A stretch of 64,000 nucleotides of DNA from Phycomyces blakesleeanus NRRL 1555(-). Lineage: Eukaryota; Mucoromycota; Mucoromycetes; Mucorales; Phycomycetaceae. Below, piece after piece: positions 1-12,465 of this stretch (the stretch's first letter is position 1; every line of letters begins with the position of its first letter). The notes beneath the pieces were generated by a model that searched no databases, had not been told where the DNA came from, and saw only the letters and a program-made list of their open reading frames with translations. The stretch covers positions 1-64,000 of the forward strand of contig NW_017265166.1 in the NCBI RefSeq assembly GCF_001638985.1, given 5' to 3'. Made by a program: the position numbers and the translations under genes.

Positions 1-1800
1 TGAGATTAACTGTAATTAGATTATATATATATCAGATCGATGATTATTGGCTTATATATATACCAGATTGATGATTATTGGCTTATATATATACCAGATT
101 AATAATTATTAGCTTATATATATATCAGATTGGCTGTCATCCACTTATATATATATCAAACCGGCTGTCATCCACATATATATATAGCAGATCAGCTATT
201 ATCCACTTATATATATAGCAGATCAGCTGTCATTTACTTATATATATATCAGACCAGCTGTCATCTACTTATATATATAGCAGACCGGCTGTCATCCACT
301 TATATATATAGCAGACCGGCTGTCATCCACTTATATATATAGCAGATCAGCTGTCATCCACATATATATATAGCAGATCAGCTGTCATCCACATATATAT
401 ATGGCAGATCAGCTATAATCAGCTTATATATATATAGCAGATCAGCTATTATCCACTTATATATATAGCAGATCAGCTGTCATTTACTTATATATATATC
501 AGACCAGCTGTCATCCACTTATATATATAGCAGACCGGCTGTCATCCACTTATATATATAGCAGACCGGCTGTCATCCACTTATATATATAGCAGATCAG
601 CTGTCATCCACATATATATATAGCAGATCAGCTGTCATCCACATATATATATGGCAGATCAGCTATAATCAGCTTATATATATATAGCAGATCAGCTGTC
701 ATCCACTTATATATATATCAGACCGGCTGTCATCCACTTATATATATATCAGACCAGCTGTCATCAACTTATATATATAGTAGATCAGCTCTCATCCACT
801 TATATATATAGCAGATCAGCCGTCATCCATTTATATATATAGCAGATCAGCTGTCATCCATTTATATATATAGCAGATCAGCTGTCATCCACTTATATAT
901 ATATCAGACTGGCTGTCATCCACTTATATATATAGCAGACCAGCTGTCATCCACTTATATATATAGCAGATAAGCTATCATTCACTTATATATATAGCAG
1001 ATAAGCTGTTATCTACATATATATAGCAGACTGACTGTCATCCATTTATATATATACCAGATTAGCTGTCATCTACTTATATATATACTAGATTGCTGGT
1101 CAATAGCTTATATATATATATTAAATTAGTGGTTATTAGCTTATATATATATTAGATCAGCTGTCAATAGCTTATATATATACTAGATTAGCAGTTAACA
1201 GCTTATATATATGTCAGATTGACAGTCAACAGCTTATATATATGCCAGATTGGCAATCAACAGCTTATATATATGTCAGATCGGCGATCAACAACTTATA
1301 TATATGCCAGATCGGTAGTCAACAGCTTATATATATGCCAGATTGGTGGTCAACAGCTTATATTTATTCTAGATCAACTATCAATAGCTTATATATATAT
1401 GAGATCAGCTGTCAATAGCTTATATATATGCTAGATTGGCAGTTAACAGCTTATATATATGTCAGATTGGCAGTCAACAGCTTATATATATGCCAGATCG
1501 GTAATCAACAGCTTATACATATGTCAGATCGGCAATCAACAGCTTATATATATGCCAGATTGGTAGTCAACAGCTTATATATATGCCAGATCGGCAATCA
1601 ACAACTTATATATATGCCAGATCGGCAATCAACAACTTATATATATGCCAGATCGGCAATCAACAACTTATATATATGCCAGATTGGTGGTCAACAGCTT
1701 ATATTTATTCTAGATCAACTATCAATAGCTTATATATATATGAGATCAGCTATAATTAGTTTATATATAGTGTCAATTAGTTGTTATCAGCTTACATAAT
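1..1800. repeat. 31-bp minisatellite array
   Basis: About 58 tandem copies of a 31-bp unit whose core is a TTATATATATA block followed by GCAGATCAGCTGTCATCCA. The first 1.1 kb uses the CTGTCATCCAC variant and the last 0.7 kb uses the GGCAATCAACA variant. A 250-bp higher-order period is visible, with the block starting near 186 repeating near 436. The unit is open in several phases, so short repeat-peptide ORFs (for example 130-342 and 1428-1799) appear; they follow from the unit length and are not genes. Confidence 0.95.
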
Positions 1801-2770
1801 CTTGCATAATATTGCATAATTATATATAGGCACATATAAGAGAATTTAAACATATATAAAATTATAAAAAATAAAGTTTGTGTAACATACGTCATTATGC
1901 ATATTCGCGTAATATAAACAATACAATTGCATTGCTGAAAAAAATTGGTAACTTTTGGCTATACTTGTTATATAACGTGCATAATCATGCATAATCTCGC
2001 ATAAATGATCTACGTAAATAATACCATTGAATTCGTGGGAAAAAATGATGAAAAATAGCTTTTTTCGCAAAAAAATTCCTTTTTTGGTTAGTCTGAATGC
2101 ACCTAGCGTGAGAAGTCTTGGCATTTTTAGTGTAGGAAGATAGTTTATATAAATAGCAACTATGTAAAAGCTTGGCATAGAAAAACATTTAATTTTAAAC
2201 TATCAAAAAGCCGTTCCAACAATAATTAAATATATCTCTTCTAATGAAAGTTGAAATTCTTACTAAGTAATAATTTTTTAATTTTTTTTGCTATATAAAA
2301 AAAATGTAGTAGTATCATATAAAAGTATCAAAATATGTAAAGAGCAAGTACAGAATTAATAAAAATTAATTTTCATATTTTTTTACTCATTTTCTTATAA
2401 AAATCAAAATATTATTATATAGATCAATAAAAAAATATATAAACAAGTCAACTTATTAATATTTATTATAATTTTGATGTATTTATATATTATATATATA
2501 TAAAGATTATAAAAGAGTTGTAAATATATATAAAATTAAAGATTAAATAGGATTAGAGTATCTAACTTATATTTGACGAGATGATCGGATATGACTTGGA
2601 TATGGACAAGTGTGAATATATATAATTTAATAGATCCAATGGTATTGACTAATATCAGAGACAGATAAGATGTTTTAGGCTAATATTAGTAATAAATCAA
2701 ATGTTATTAGCTAATGTTGATTATATATTATATTTTATTAACTTATATAAGTAGTAAATTAGATGTGATA
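1801..2770. other. AT-rich spacer, no gene seen
   Basis: Low-complexity AT-rich DNA between the main minisatellite and its decayed outlier. I see no ORF with family resemblance and no RNA gene. Short minus-strand ORFs around 1846-2188 are compositional. Confidence 0.6.
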
Positions 2771-3091
2771 AATATATATATATAATACAGATTGACTGTT
2801 ATTGATTTACATATATATCAGATCAGATATCATTTATTTATATATATACTAGATTGGTAGTGTTCAGCTTATATATATATGACATTGACTGTTATCCACT
2901 TATATATATATCAGATTGGCTGTGATCTATTTATATATATATCAGATTGGCAGTGTTCAGCTTATATATGTATGAGATTGACTGTTATCCATTTATATAT
3001 ATCCGATTGCATATCATATGTTTATATATAGTTCAGATCACCTGTCATCAGCTTATATATATACTGAATTGACGGTAAACAGCTTATATAT
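2771..3091. repeat. Degenerate minisatellite block
   Basis: About ten diverged copies of the same 31-bp unit as at 1-1800, recognisable by repeated CTTATATATAT blocks followed by CAGATTGGC-like or CTGTTATCCA-like segments. It ends exactly where the CACTA element terminus begins at 3092. Confidence 0.8.
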
Positions 3092-3107
3092 CACTGCAAA
3101 AGGAGGG

Positions 3108-5000
3108 CTAATTCAGTATACTAAATCTTGACCAAATACTGTCTGAATGAATAAAATTCAGCATGAATTCGATTGGAATTTATGATGCCAATTTTTTAAA
3201 ATTTGTGAGCTAAATGAATACAATTAGTATACTGAATTTTAAGAACGCAAAAAGAAAAAGTGTTATATACTTTTATGTGATATATTTTGGTCGTGAAAAT
3301 TTAAATACACTTTTATCAGACTGCAGACTTTTCATTTTATATTGGTTTTGGGTTTTTTTAAATACAGCACATAACATTTAACATCTTTTTATTACTATAT
3401 ATAGGTTGTTAAAGAAGAGATTTGGTCAAGATTTAGTCAAGATTTAGTCAAGATTTAGATGTTTATGGGTCATTTTACAGGTTTTTATTGGTTTGAAAAA
3501 AATTTCTTATTGTTTCTAGCTATTTCTATTCGTGTACATTACTAATCGTCTTCTGTTGCAGTTGGGTAGAAATATCACACTCGATGCTGTTATTTATTTA
3601 AGTAGATACTATGTTATTCCTTTTGAACATCCATTGGTCCACCCTTGGTGCAATCGACCCCTACTGTATTCCAGTGCTTGCTGCGGCATGCCTTCTTGGC
3701 TTATTTGTTTACTTTTATAAAAAATAACTATAGGGTGGATTAGAAAGAATGTTCTAGGTATATTTATTTAAGAGCGACAGATTATTTAAAAAATATGAAT
3801 GTACTTATAATAAAGTTAAACATGAGAACAGATGGATATCTTTAACATAAAGATAGATATATCAACGTTTTAATTAAATGTCTCAATTATAGTAATATTG
3901 ACTATAAAAATAATAACTTTTGTTAATACGATGCAAAGTAAATAAGACTATGCTTTGCTTATCAGACAGTTCAGAAAACAAAAGAGTTGATAAACAGAAA
4001 ATACAATGACATTTTCTATAAAATATAATCTTTTATTAAAATGAAATAAAGAGTATCAGACTATTTTTTGCTTACCAATTATTCAATACAATAGAAGAGG
4101 CAGCATGCAGGAAATGGAGATATTATCTATAAAATAATTTCTTTTCATTAGAATTACATACAAAAAAGTAGAATGATTATTTACTTACTTGTATGTCTGT
4201 AGAGAATAAGAGTGTGTGTATAATCAAAAAAAGAGAACCGAGATAAAGACTAGTGACTATAGAGTGTATGGTATACATAAGAAAAATAATAAATACAAGT
4301 TGTATCTTGAAGGTGTACATTAATATTTATATAACATACCATTTTGTAAACCCTCCCAAGGTATATGTCTTTGTTATCGGGCCAGAAAAATCTAAGCAGA
4401 ATAATTAATACATAAATTGTGAATAAATATTCAAGTATATTTTTATTATCTTTTTATCATTATTTGTGAGGCAGTTAAGAAGGACTTGGTGGTTTAAAGC
4501 ATAGTGTATTATGCTAGAATAAAAACAACAAGATGATTAGGTCTTGAAACTTTGATGTGAGTTGATGCTTACTATGTTAGACATTAAGAAAGAAGTAAAG
4601 AAGAAGAAAGAAGAAATTTAAAAAAAAATGGGAGAAATTTAAAATTATAATTTTATGACCGTTGACTCTGAGAAACTGATAGAATCAATTGAGCAAATTG
4701 AAAGTCATTCAACTCATCCCGATTGAGACAAGACATTACATACTAAACTATAATCTCTTACATTTTTATAATGATTGTAAGCTATTACAAATGCCTTTCC
4801 AAGTCGGCTTATAAAGAAAAGTATAATATAGAGATCAAAATGCTATAAAGAGCATCATCAGAAAAATAATCTTTTGGTGCCTTACTTTCCACTTTTACAT
4901 ATGTTTTGATTTATTTTATTATTTTATAGAAACTCTACTCTAATTATTAAAGTATTCACAATGTTTCCATTTCTTTCATTAGCTTTAAATATCTCAATTC
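3108..5000. other. 5' region of element B, no gene seen
   Basis: AT-rich sequence between the left terminus of element B and its accessory gene. I see no protein family resemblance; the ORF at 3532-3720 is short and unsupported. The accessory-gene promoter must lie here. Confidence 0.5.
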
Positions 5001-6087
5001 ATGTCTTCTAATACGCAGCAAACCAAAAAAACAAAAAAGACAACTACAAAAAAGTCTGTTCAACAAACCGCTGGGACAGCAGCAAGCACAAGACAACGGG
5101 AAATTTTTCCCAGCTTGACAGTTAGCTCGGAGCTAGATGGTACTGTCCTGTCCACTTTGTCTACCATGAGCACCCAACTGAATGAATCTCATTCACTTCT
5201 GGAGAAGGTCTACCACAACATGGGAGCAACCAATGGCCAGAATAACAATTCAAACCATAGTCCCATCAGTCAGGCTCTTACTACAGAAGAATATATAAAG
5301 TACCGCCTTCCAATGGTTTTGGTAGAATATATACTAATAATAGAATATTGCAAAGTTACTTACATTATATTTTGCAGAGATTGATCTATTCTCAAACACG
5401 AGCAGTTCTGGCGACAATGCTATTAACGGTCAATGAGGGCGCCTTCTCAATATCCAACTGTCCCATTGCTGATGTAGTGCAGAGCTACACATATCAGCAA
5501 GCTGAAGTAAAGTCTGTTTCGTCTGCAGTTATGGAAGAGAAAACCCGAAGATATATTTCGTATATGCTTCAAAGGGCAAAAGCTTTGCCAGAAAAGATAG
5601 CTCGACAAAATCGAATTTCTCGACGCCAGTCCAGAAAGAGAAACGTAAGTATAGTCAACAGTTTTTGTGTAAACTATTTTAACTTTTTTTTCAGATTCTT
5701 GCAGACTACAAGGCAATTTACTTAGCTGACAAGACAAACCTTGAGTCTAAGTTTGGTGAGACTGTTGTTGACCTTCTGGACTATGACATGTTATTTGATA
5801 TTGAGTCAGATGAGGGGAAAAATAAAATTAGATATACTCCTAGAAATAGACATCCCTTGGTAAGGCTCTCATGATAAAAGTTATTTTTTTAATACTTCTA
5901 ACTCAAAAGTATTTATATTATAATGCAGGTAGATGAATACTTTACTGTTTTGAAGAAACAGAGACTTGCTAACAAGGGACCAGACGTCATTGGCAATTCT
6001 GTCTATCCAATTATTTTGAGAAACATCAAGTTATTGAACGAGAAAAAGGCATGTGTTGCTGCTTGGATTCACACACGCCAACAATAA
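5001..6087 (+). CDS. CACTA accessory protein, element B (intact, 4 exons)
   Basis: Predicted exons are 5001-5321, 5378-5644, 5695-5859 and 5929-6087, giving 303 residues with no internal stop. All introns are GT-AG and 50-70 nt; the first contains TACTAAT. The N-terminus is Lys/Thr/Gln-rich and probably disordered, followed by a helical segment and a basic stretch (RRQSRKRN) at the end of exon 2. The 165-nt third exon matches in length and phase the 165-nt fourth exon of the accessory gene in A'. Final exons in both are similar in length and end in a Trp-containing tail. I do not recognise the family. By analogy with plant CACTA elements it could be a TNPA-like DNA-binding helper, but that is inference. 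It is convergent with Tnp2 and remains open although that Tnp2 is heavily mutated. Confidence 0.75.
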
Positions 6088-6702
6088 ATCGTTATTTTGT
6101 TTATAAAGTACATATAGTACTTTAATAATTTTTATTAATTGTGTTGAATGATGTGAGGTGAAGTGGTAAAATATAATTAGGCGGTATTGTCAAGATGAGA
6201 AGCAATTAATATATAAATAAAAGGAAAAAGAAAAAGACAAAATCAAAAATCAAAATAATAAATTATTATTTTATTTTATTTTATTTTATTTTAAAGCCAA
6301 TTAATAAAAAAAATATATATACAAAGCAATTATTTAATTATATAACCCTGATTGTTTTATCCTCGTTTTTTTTTATTGGAAATTATAATACCGATATTAG
6401 CAAGAATATGTAATAAAGGCTAAGAAAATGGTAAATGTCGGATATTAAATATACAAGTTTTTTTGTCTTTTATATTATTGATAAAAGCAAGAGAAATAAA
6501 TAATGGTTTTTACTATTCGTTAATAGTTAAAAAAACTGGTAATATAATTTACTATTGCTCTTTTAAATACTTAATAAAGAAGTAATGTTAAAACTTAATA
6601 AAAATAAAGAGATAAATAAAGATAAACCTTTTTACAGTCAAAAAAACTCGTATTATAATTATTTATACTAGTAACCTAAATAGTTGTTATTTTTTTTGTT
6701 TT
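6088..6702. other. Convergent 3' intergenic region of element B
   Basis: AT-rich spacer between the convergent accessory and Tnp2 genes. It contains a short (ATTTT)n run near 6262-6295 and nothing else recognised. Confidence 0.6.
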
Positions 6703-8503
6703 TTATATGACTACTTTTCTAGGCAGTGGAATAACCAGGTGCTTTTGCGTCCCACTCTGCATTTTATGTGTAGTCAATGCAAAGCACGAATGCAGACGAT
6801 GCACTGGAACAATGCACAAAGCATCTTCTTCCATAAATCCCTTGTCTCACAACTGCAGACCTTGATCAGCTAATGGCTGATGACTACTTGAATGGTAGGC
6901 GGGAAACCATTTAATGAATGCGAACGTTGACACTCTTTTGACTCCACCGATCTTGATGGTATGAGTAAATAAATACTCTATTTGACCAGGAAATTCAGAT
7001 ACATTGTCATTTGTTCTCTCAAGAAACAATATCCTCACAAAAGACCCGCGCTTCTTCTTTTCACCACTGCAGTACTCTTGCCCCAGCAACGAAATCTTCT
7101 TCACCTTTTGAACCCGATTGTTCACAAATACATTCTCACCAATTGGGATTCTCCCTACCACACAGAAGGAAACACTTGTACTCCGGTAAGCCTTGACATA
7201 GAATTCAAATAACCACTGATAGTGATCATCCTTCATCATAGTCAAAGGCTGCAACTTGATTGGCAATGTGGTCGGGGGCAAGGCCTCACTTCCGGTGACA
7301 TTGTATCATGGATTGGTAGCAGCTTGCTGGAACATTGCTAAGCTAAATGGCAACGCAGGAGGGTGGCCAGCATCCAAATTCAATGGAGAAGAGCTGTTGG
7401 AATTTGATTTTACTTGGGCAACCCCCTCAAGGAACTTTATCAGTGGTGATGAAAGATTGGTAGAATACGCTCGAAAAAAGCTACCAATGAATGCTTTCTT
7501 CAGGAAGACTCTTGTGAAAGTGACCTCAAGACCATTGCGATAGTTTGTCTTGATGTTCTTCAACTTGCCGTTGTATTACTCGAAGCTATACAGCCAGAAT
7601 GCGTATACTGGACCAAAGTTAAGCATTGACTCACGCAAGTGCATATGCAAGTGTATATTTGGCGTGATGCTGCTCTCTCCATAAAGAGTCTCACACTCTT
7701 TTTCAAATTTGCCAAGGAGCTGGTGTGCGCTGTCAATTTCTGAATATGTGACTGAAGGACCGGTCAACTTTTGGCATGCTTTTACAAAGAGAGTCCAGTT
7801 TCTGTAGTCGTCTTCAGGCAAAGCGTCTTTTAGTACCACCAACGAATAAATCAGACACCACGATTGCCACTTGTCTGCCTTCATATATGAGAAACCAGAT
7901 TCAATCTTTGTTGATAAAACGGCATACCCAGGAGGAACAAGAATACCATTGGCAAGACGTTGCATATGGATGAGAACAGCAGTTGGGAGATACCTCAGGT
8001 CTTTCCAAACACTGATCATATGCTTTGCTGTCCCAAGAAACAAATTGTGCATGGGATCAACAATCGTGTATCGGATGGGATCAAAGTAGTGCAGGCGATG
8101 CAACTTGGAAAAACGGGTGCCATGCTGCTTCTCCAAAACAGCTCATTCTGCATCAGATTCTGCGCAGAACCACGTCTCAGCTTTGGTTGCATTTTCCTCT
8201 TTTGTTTGGCAGACCCAGTTCTCATTATCGAATCCAGAATAATTAATCTTACTTGTTCCAGCAACAACAGTGAAATGATGCTTGCACATGTGACAGGCGT
8301 TTGTACTTGCAAATCCTGTAAATCCAGCAGTCTTTCTTGCAGCAGGTATGTTGCAAGCAACAAACATAAGAGCAGTGCAGATACTAGTACCATTGGGAAA
8401 CTCTGGAGTTTTCATAGTTATGCTGTCATATAACTCTACCAGCTCGTCTACCAGAGGTTCCAAGAAGTTGTTCATCTGGTCAATCTTTGCTTCCTTTGGA
8501 CTA
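6703..8503 (-). pseudogene. Tnp2-family CACTA transposase, element B, C-terminal part
   Basis: This is the downstream half of the element B transposase gene; the upstream half lies at 15805-17155 beyond inserted element A. The frame is continuous from 8503 to 6703 but carries in-frame stops at 8143 (TGA), 7576 (TAA), 7306 (TGA) and 6847 (TGA). Recognisable family blocks in order are SPKEAKIDQMNNF, a Cys/His segment (CHMCKHHF), TIVDPMHNLFLGTAKHM (a hallmark of the Tnp2-like core including a putative catalytic Asp), YMKADKWQSWCLIYS, HLHMHLRESMLNFGPVYAFW and a C-terminal HLVIPLPRK tail. Fusing the two halves minus one CTA copy leaves the frame uninterrupted, proving nested insertion. Confidence 0.9.
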
Positions 8504-8516
8504 CACTGCAAAAACC

Positions 8517-10179
8517 ATTGGGAATTATTATAATAATAGGTTTTGATTATCGGGATATTTTGTCACATAAAAATGAATTACTCGTAAATATTAAGGAAAT
8601 TATAGTTGACAAGTTATTGAATAAAGTGTCAAAAATAATTGAATATTATCTTATTCCAAAAATAAAAACCGGGAGTTTAGGTATAATGTCTGTATATCAA
8701 CTGTTCTTGTGGATCAATTATATAGACTATTCCAAATGCAGAACAATGTATTATCTACCACTGATTACACCTGTAATTTGATGTAGACCTTGTTTTTGTA
8801 ATAACAGGCATAATAACAGGGCACTTCTTTAATGTTTGTTGGCTAAATGAATCAAAGAAAAAATTCTCACAGGTGCAAATGCTAAGCATGAGTCTCTCAA
8901 TTGGATATTGTTCTGTTTTGTAAAATGATTTTTTTATTTGTTTTTATTTTGGATAAAAAAAGCCTTTTTTTTGGCAATAATAAGAATTCTATATAGTATT
9001 ACTATTAAATACACTAATCTGTTATATTGTACTTCTTATAAATTTTATTTCAGAATTTTTTGAATTAATAAACTCAGATAGTGAGTATATATGCTTACTG
9101 AAGCTATTTGATTAAAGGGAGTAGAAAGATACTTACATACTGTTAGAATAATTTGTTAATAATGGAATAAAACACAGATTTATATTATCAAAAGCTACGA
9201 GCCAATGCGTCATTCAAGTATATATTACAAAGAAAGGAATATAAAACATATACATACATATTTACTAAAGGAACATGTCTTGTCCTTGAGTACCGGTCAT
9301 ATAAGAATGTGAAGAACCATTTCAACTATAAAAAAAGAGAGTGAGAATGCTGATATAAAAAAACAAAACAAAATAAAAACAACACAATCATAAAATGAAT
9401 AACACGTACCCTTATATTCTTTAAATGATTTGTTTTTACTGACCATATGTAAATCAAGGGTGAGCTATATTTAAAGTAGATGTTAGATATTGCTTTTAAT
9501 ACTGGGAAGAAGATGTTGATATAGATATATACGTACATGCCACCAATATGTTTCTGTGTTTTTTTTGTCTGCACCAGTTATATCAGAGAAATATATGTAA
9601 TAGCTATTTAAAGTAATTTATAGTTAGTAAAATAATGATATATTTAATGGTAAAGTACCTCTTGTATAATGAAAGACACCTGCATCATATGTATATATTA
9701 AGGGTGCCTAAAGTGAAACATAGTAGGATTAAAAGAGTGTCATTTTTATTAATATTATTAAAGAGTAGAGAAAAACAGAAAAAGGTGGGAAAATAAAAAA
9801 CAGTGTTTGAAAAAGCCGTAGACCCTGAAAGAGTTATTAGACTGTTTCTCTTACTTTGAAAAAAAAAATTGTCTACTAATTATAGCTTTATATGTTTCAT
9901 AAAACAATTGTTACTTACTATATACCTAAAGAAGTTGTTTTCTAGCTCAATTTTTTTAAAATAATATATTTCGATCTCCTCGATCATTTAAATAAAGAAG
10001 TATTTACACACTCATACACTTGCTCAACTTGCTCGCTTAATCATTAGCATAATTGTTTAATCACTCAATTACTCTACAATTCTTTACGTGTAAAGTACTC
10101 TCTTAAAAATTTATTAAAATAGAAATATCAAGCAATATATACCAGAAACTTATTATTTTATTATATAAAAATACAGATA
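8517..10179. other. 5' region of element A, no convincing gene
   Basis: About 1.7 kb of AT-rich sequence between the terminus and the accessory gene, conserved in A' (28671-30335). An open stretch of about 87 codons right at the terminus exists in both copies. It lacks an early ATG, and its differences between copies are mostly non-synonymous, so I do not call it a gene. Confidence 0.5.
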
Positions 10180-10847
10180 ATGGCTTCAAGAACTAATATC
10201 AACCAGAACGCACATACCAATGGATCAACATCTAGGCCATTGATCAACGCAGTCAACACTGGGTGTATAGAATCGTCAAATCCAATGATTGCTCCTAGAC
10301 CAGAAAATATGTCAATTCCAGTGTCAGAGTTTAATGATGTAGTCAGTCTTCTCACTACACTCAATGACAAAATGACAGACGTTAGTTCCGATGTTAGTGA
10401 ATTGAAAGGTAATTAAACACAAACTATATTGTTTTCCAATAGACTGACTATTTGAACAGTACAATGCCAGGTGGGTGCTCAATCGACTGGCATGCAAGCC
10501 GTTCTGGATTCTGATATGGATCCTCAGGACATCATAAGCAGCTCAAGACACTCAAAGATCTCAGTAAGCTCAAATACTAAAATTATAAAAACAATCTCAC
10601 TTTAAATCTAACATCAATATACCTTTAATAGAATATTATTCGGGGGCGGTTAAAAGATATTAATCTTAAGACAGATGATTTGGAGTTGATCGGAGAGAAT
10701 GATGATAAACCAACTTGGGATGTCAATGTTGGTTTGTCTGACGAGTTTAACAAGAATCTTGCAAGTGATTTGATGCTTTACATTCGTCGTCAACCTGTAG
10801 CAGCCATAGTATCACCAAAAGAGCTATGTGGTATAATTGTAAACAGC

Positions 10848-11816
10848 TGTGAAGTTTTATAGAATAAAATCAACAGTAAAAAGATTGAGACGTATATAAG
10901 AATACTTTGAGACTGCATATAGGTTGTCTTTATTAAAGAATACAAAGTTGTCTTTTTTATATCAAAACACGATCTGCTTTGTTAGTCACATCTTAATTTC
11001 TGAAGTCTGAGTTCATTTAGATATTAGAGAGCTGGTACTGCTATGTTTATAATTTAATCTAATTGCAGTGTCCTCATATTAACTCAGTGCTTACTGAGCT
11101 GTCATAATTACAGTACTTGTGGTATTTCAGGTACGAAACAATAGAAAAATAAAATATTTGATAATAGAGACGTATAGAAATACTTTGAGACTGTATATAA
11201 GTTCTCTTTATTCATAAATAAAAAGTGTCCCTTTTTATAAGAAAACACAATCTGCTCTTGTCATTACGTCTTAGTTTCTTAAGGCTTTCTTCCTTTACTA
11301 TATTTGGTTATTAGAGTGTATTTACTGCTTAACTAGTGTCGGTGTTACAATTATGACATCAAGTCATAAATCGTACTTCTTTAGCTCTTAGCTATTCTTT
11401 TCTCTTTTATACTAGAGCTTTAGGACTTCCTACTAAATTAGCTCCATATCGATCTGACACAGTTTACCCAGCAGTATGATATAATTATCTTAACAATCTT
11501 TAAGATATTATCTACAGTACTAACTGTAATAATTATTGGGCTGATTACTTAATCGTTTATATATATTTTATACCGACAAGATGATAGCTACTACGCTATC
11601 CCAATATGAATATGTTCTTATATGTGATAAATCCAACATCCGAGTGTCTGGATCACCACAGTACTTACTGTAATTAATTATTGGTCTTATTGATTTACCA
11701 TAAGTAAAATAAATAAATTATTCATTTGTTCTTGTAATGATAGCTGTTTTACTATAATAATAGGAATATGTTCTTAGATGTAATAAATCCAACAACCAAG
11801 TGTCTGGATCACCACA
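10848..11816 (-). mobile_element. Solo LTR X (421-bp type) carrying a nested LTR
   Basis: It starts TGTGAAG and ends ACCACA on the plus strand, flanked by a perfect 5-bp duplication ACAGC (10843-10847 and 11817-11821). Removing the nested LTR at 11118-11660 and one GTACT leaves about 421 bp, matching the solo LTR at 55093-55513. It interrupts exon 3 of the accessory gene. I infer the minus orientation by analogy with the related Y-type LTR, where the TATA-like and AATAAA-like signals order from TGTGGTGATCC. Confidence 0.9.
11118..11660 (-). mobile_element. Solo LTR Y nested inside LTR X
   Basis: A 543-bp LTR beginning TGTGGTATTTC and ending GATCACCACA (plus strand), flanked by a perfect GTACT duplication at 11113-11117 and 11661-11665. 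A second copy of identical length lies in the opposite orientation at 62356-62898. LTRs X and Y share their GGATCACCACA end, so they belong to related retrotransposon families. Confidence 0.92.
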
Positions 11817-12465
11817 ACAGCTATTATAATCAGTTGGCTGCTAGTAAGCTTACTGAAGAAGACAGACAGACAAACACTACCTCAAACAGAAGAGGAAATA
11901 GAAAGACTGCTGTAAGCATTTCTATTTATAATAATTCAATTTTGACAAGTATACTTAAAATATTATATATATCGTAGCTTAATAAAAGGAGAAAAAGAAC
12001 GTACACAAAGCATAAGGATGCCGTCACTGAAAAGTTTAATCGGGATTATAATGGCGTTTTTTACAGAGATGCAATGTCTGGTGATGAGACAGAAACCAAT
12101 ACTTCTGTTGTTGCATCTCGTCCTGATTGGCGTAGTGATGAGGTAATGTTTTATATAAAATGGTTTTTCTGTTGTTTGATTCCTGATGTATATATACATT
12201 TATAGTTGAATACCGTGTTTGACTTTCTTGATGAGCTCGCCAGAGATGACTTGGGAAAAAGAGCAACGCAGTTGAAGTCGCGGAGTCATGTGTTAGTACA
12301 CAAGACAATTCCTCGTGGCTTGGTCACAAAAATGCCTACGTGGTCAAAACGCGTATAATAAAATTTCTGTCTTTTTAGTTGCACTCTTTATCACATCTCT
12401 TTTTATGTCTATGAACTATGTTTTATATTATTATTATTATTTTAAAAAAAAGATAGAGTATTTTA

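Larger units (their letters stand above)
10180..12358 (+). pseudogene. CACTA accessory protein gene, element A, disrupted by LTRs
   Basis: Exons correspond one-to-one with the intact gene in A': 10180-10408, 10460-10563, 10632-10847 plus 11822-11911, 11978-12142 and 12206-12358. The third exon is split by the LTR insertion 10848-11816 with its duplicated ACAGC, so the reading frame ends soon after entering the LTR. Otherwise splice sites and frame are preserved. The protein would be about 318 residues, with a Ser/Asn-rich start, a predicted coiled segment around VVSLLTTLNDKMTDVSSDV, and a basic KRRKRTYTKHK stretch at the start of exon 4. Confidence 0.85.

Noticed and set aside
130..1799. Repetitive-peptide ORFs in the minisatellite
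   Set aside because: They arise because a 31-bp unit lacking stops reads through three phases; no start context, splicing or family supports translation.
1..1800. CRISPR array
   Set aside because: The units are contiguous 31-bp tandem repeats with no unique spacers, in a eukaryotic genome and with no cas genes.
8518..8781. 87-codon ORF at the A/A' left terminus (also 28671-28935)
   Set aside because: No early ATG, begins a few bases inside the terminal repeat, and differences between the two copies are mostly amino-acid changing.
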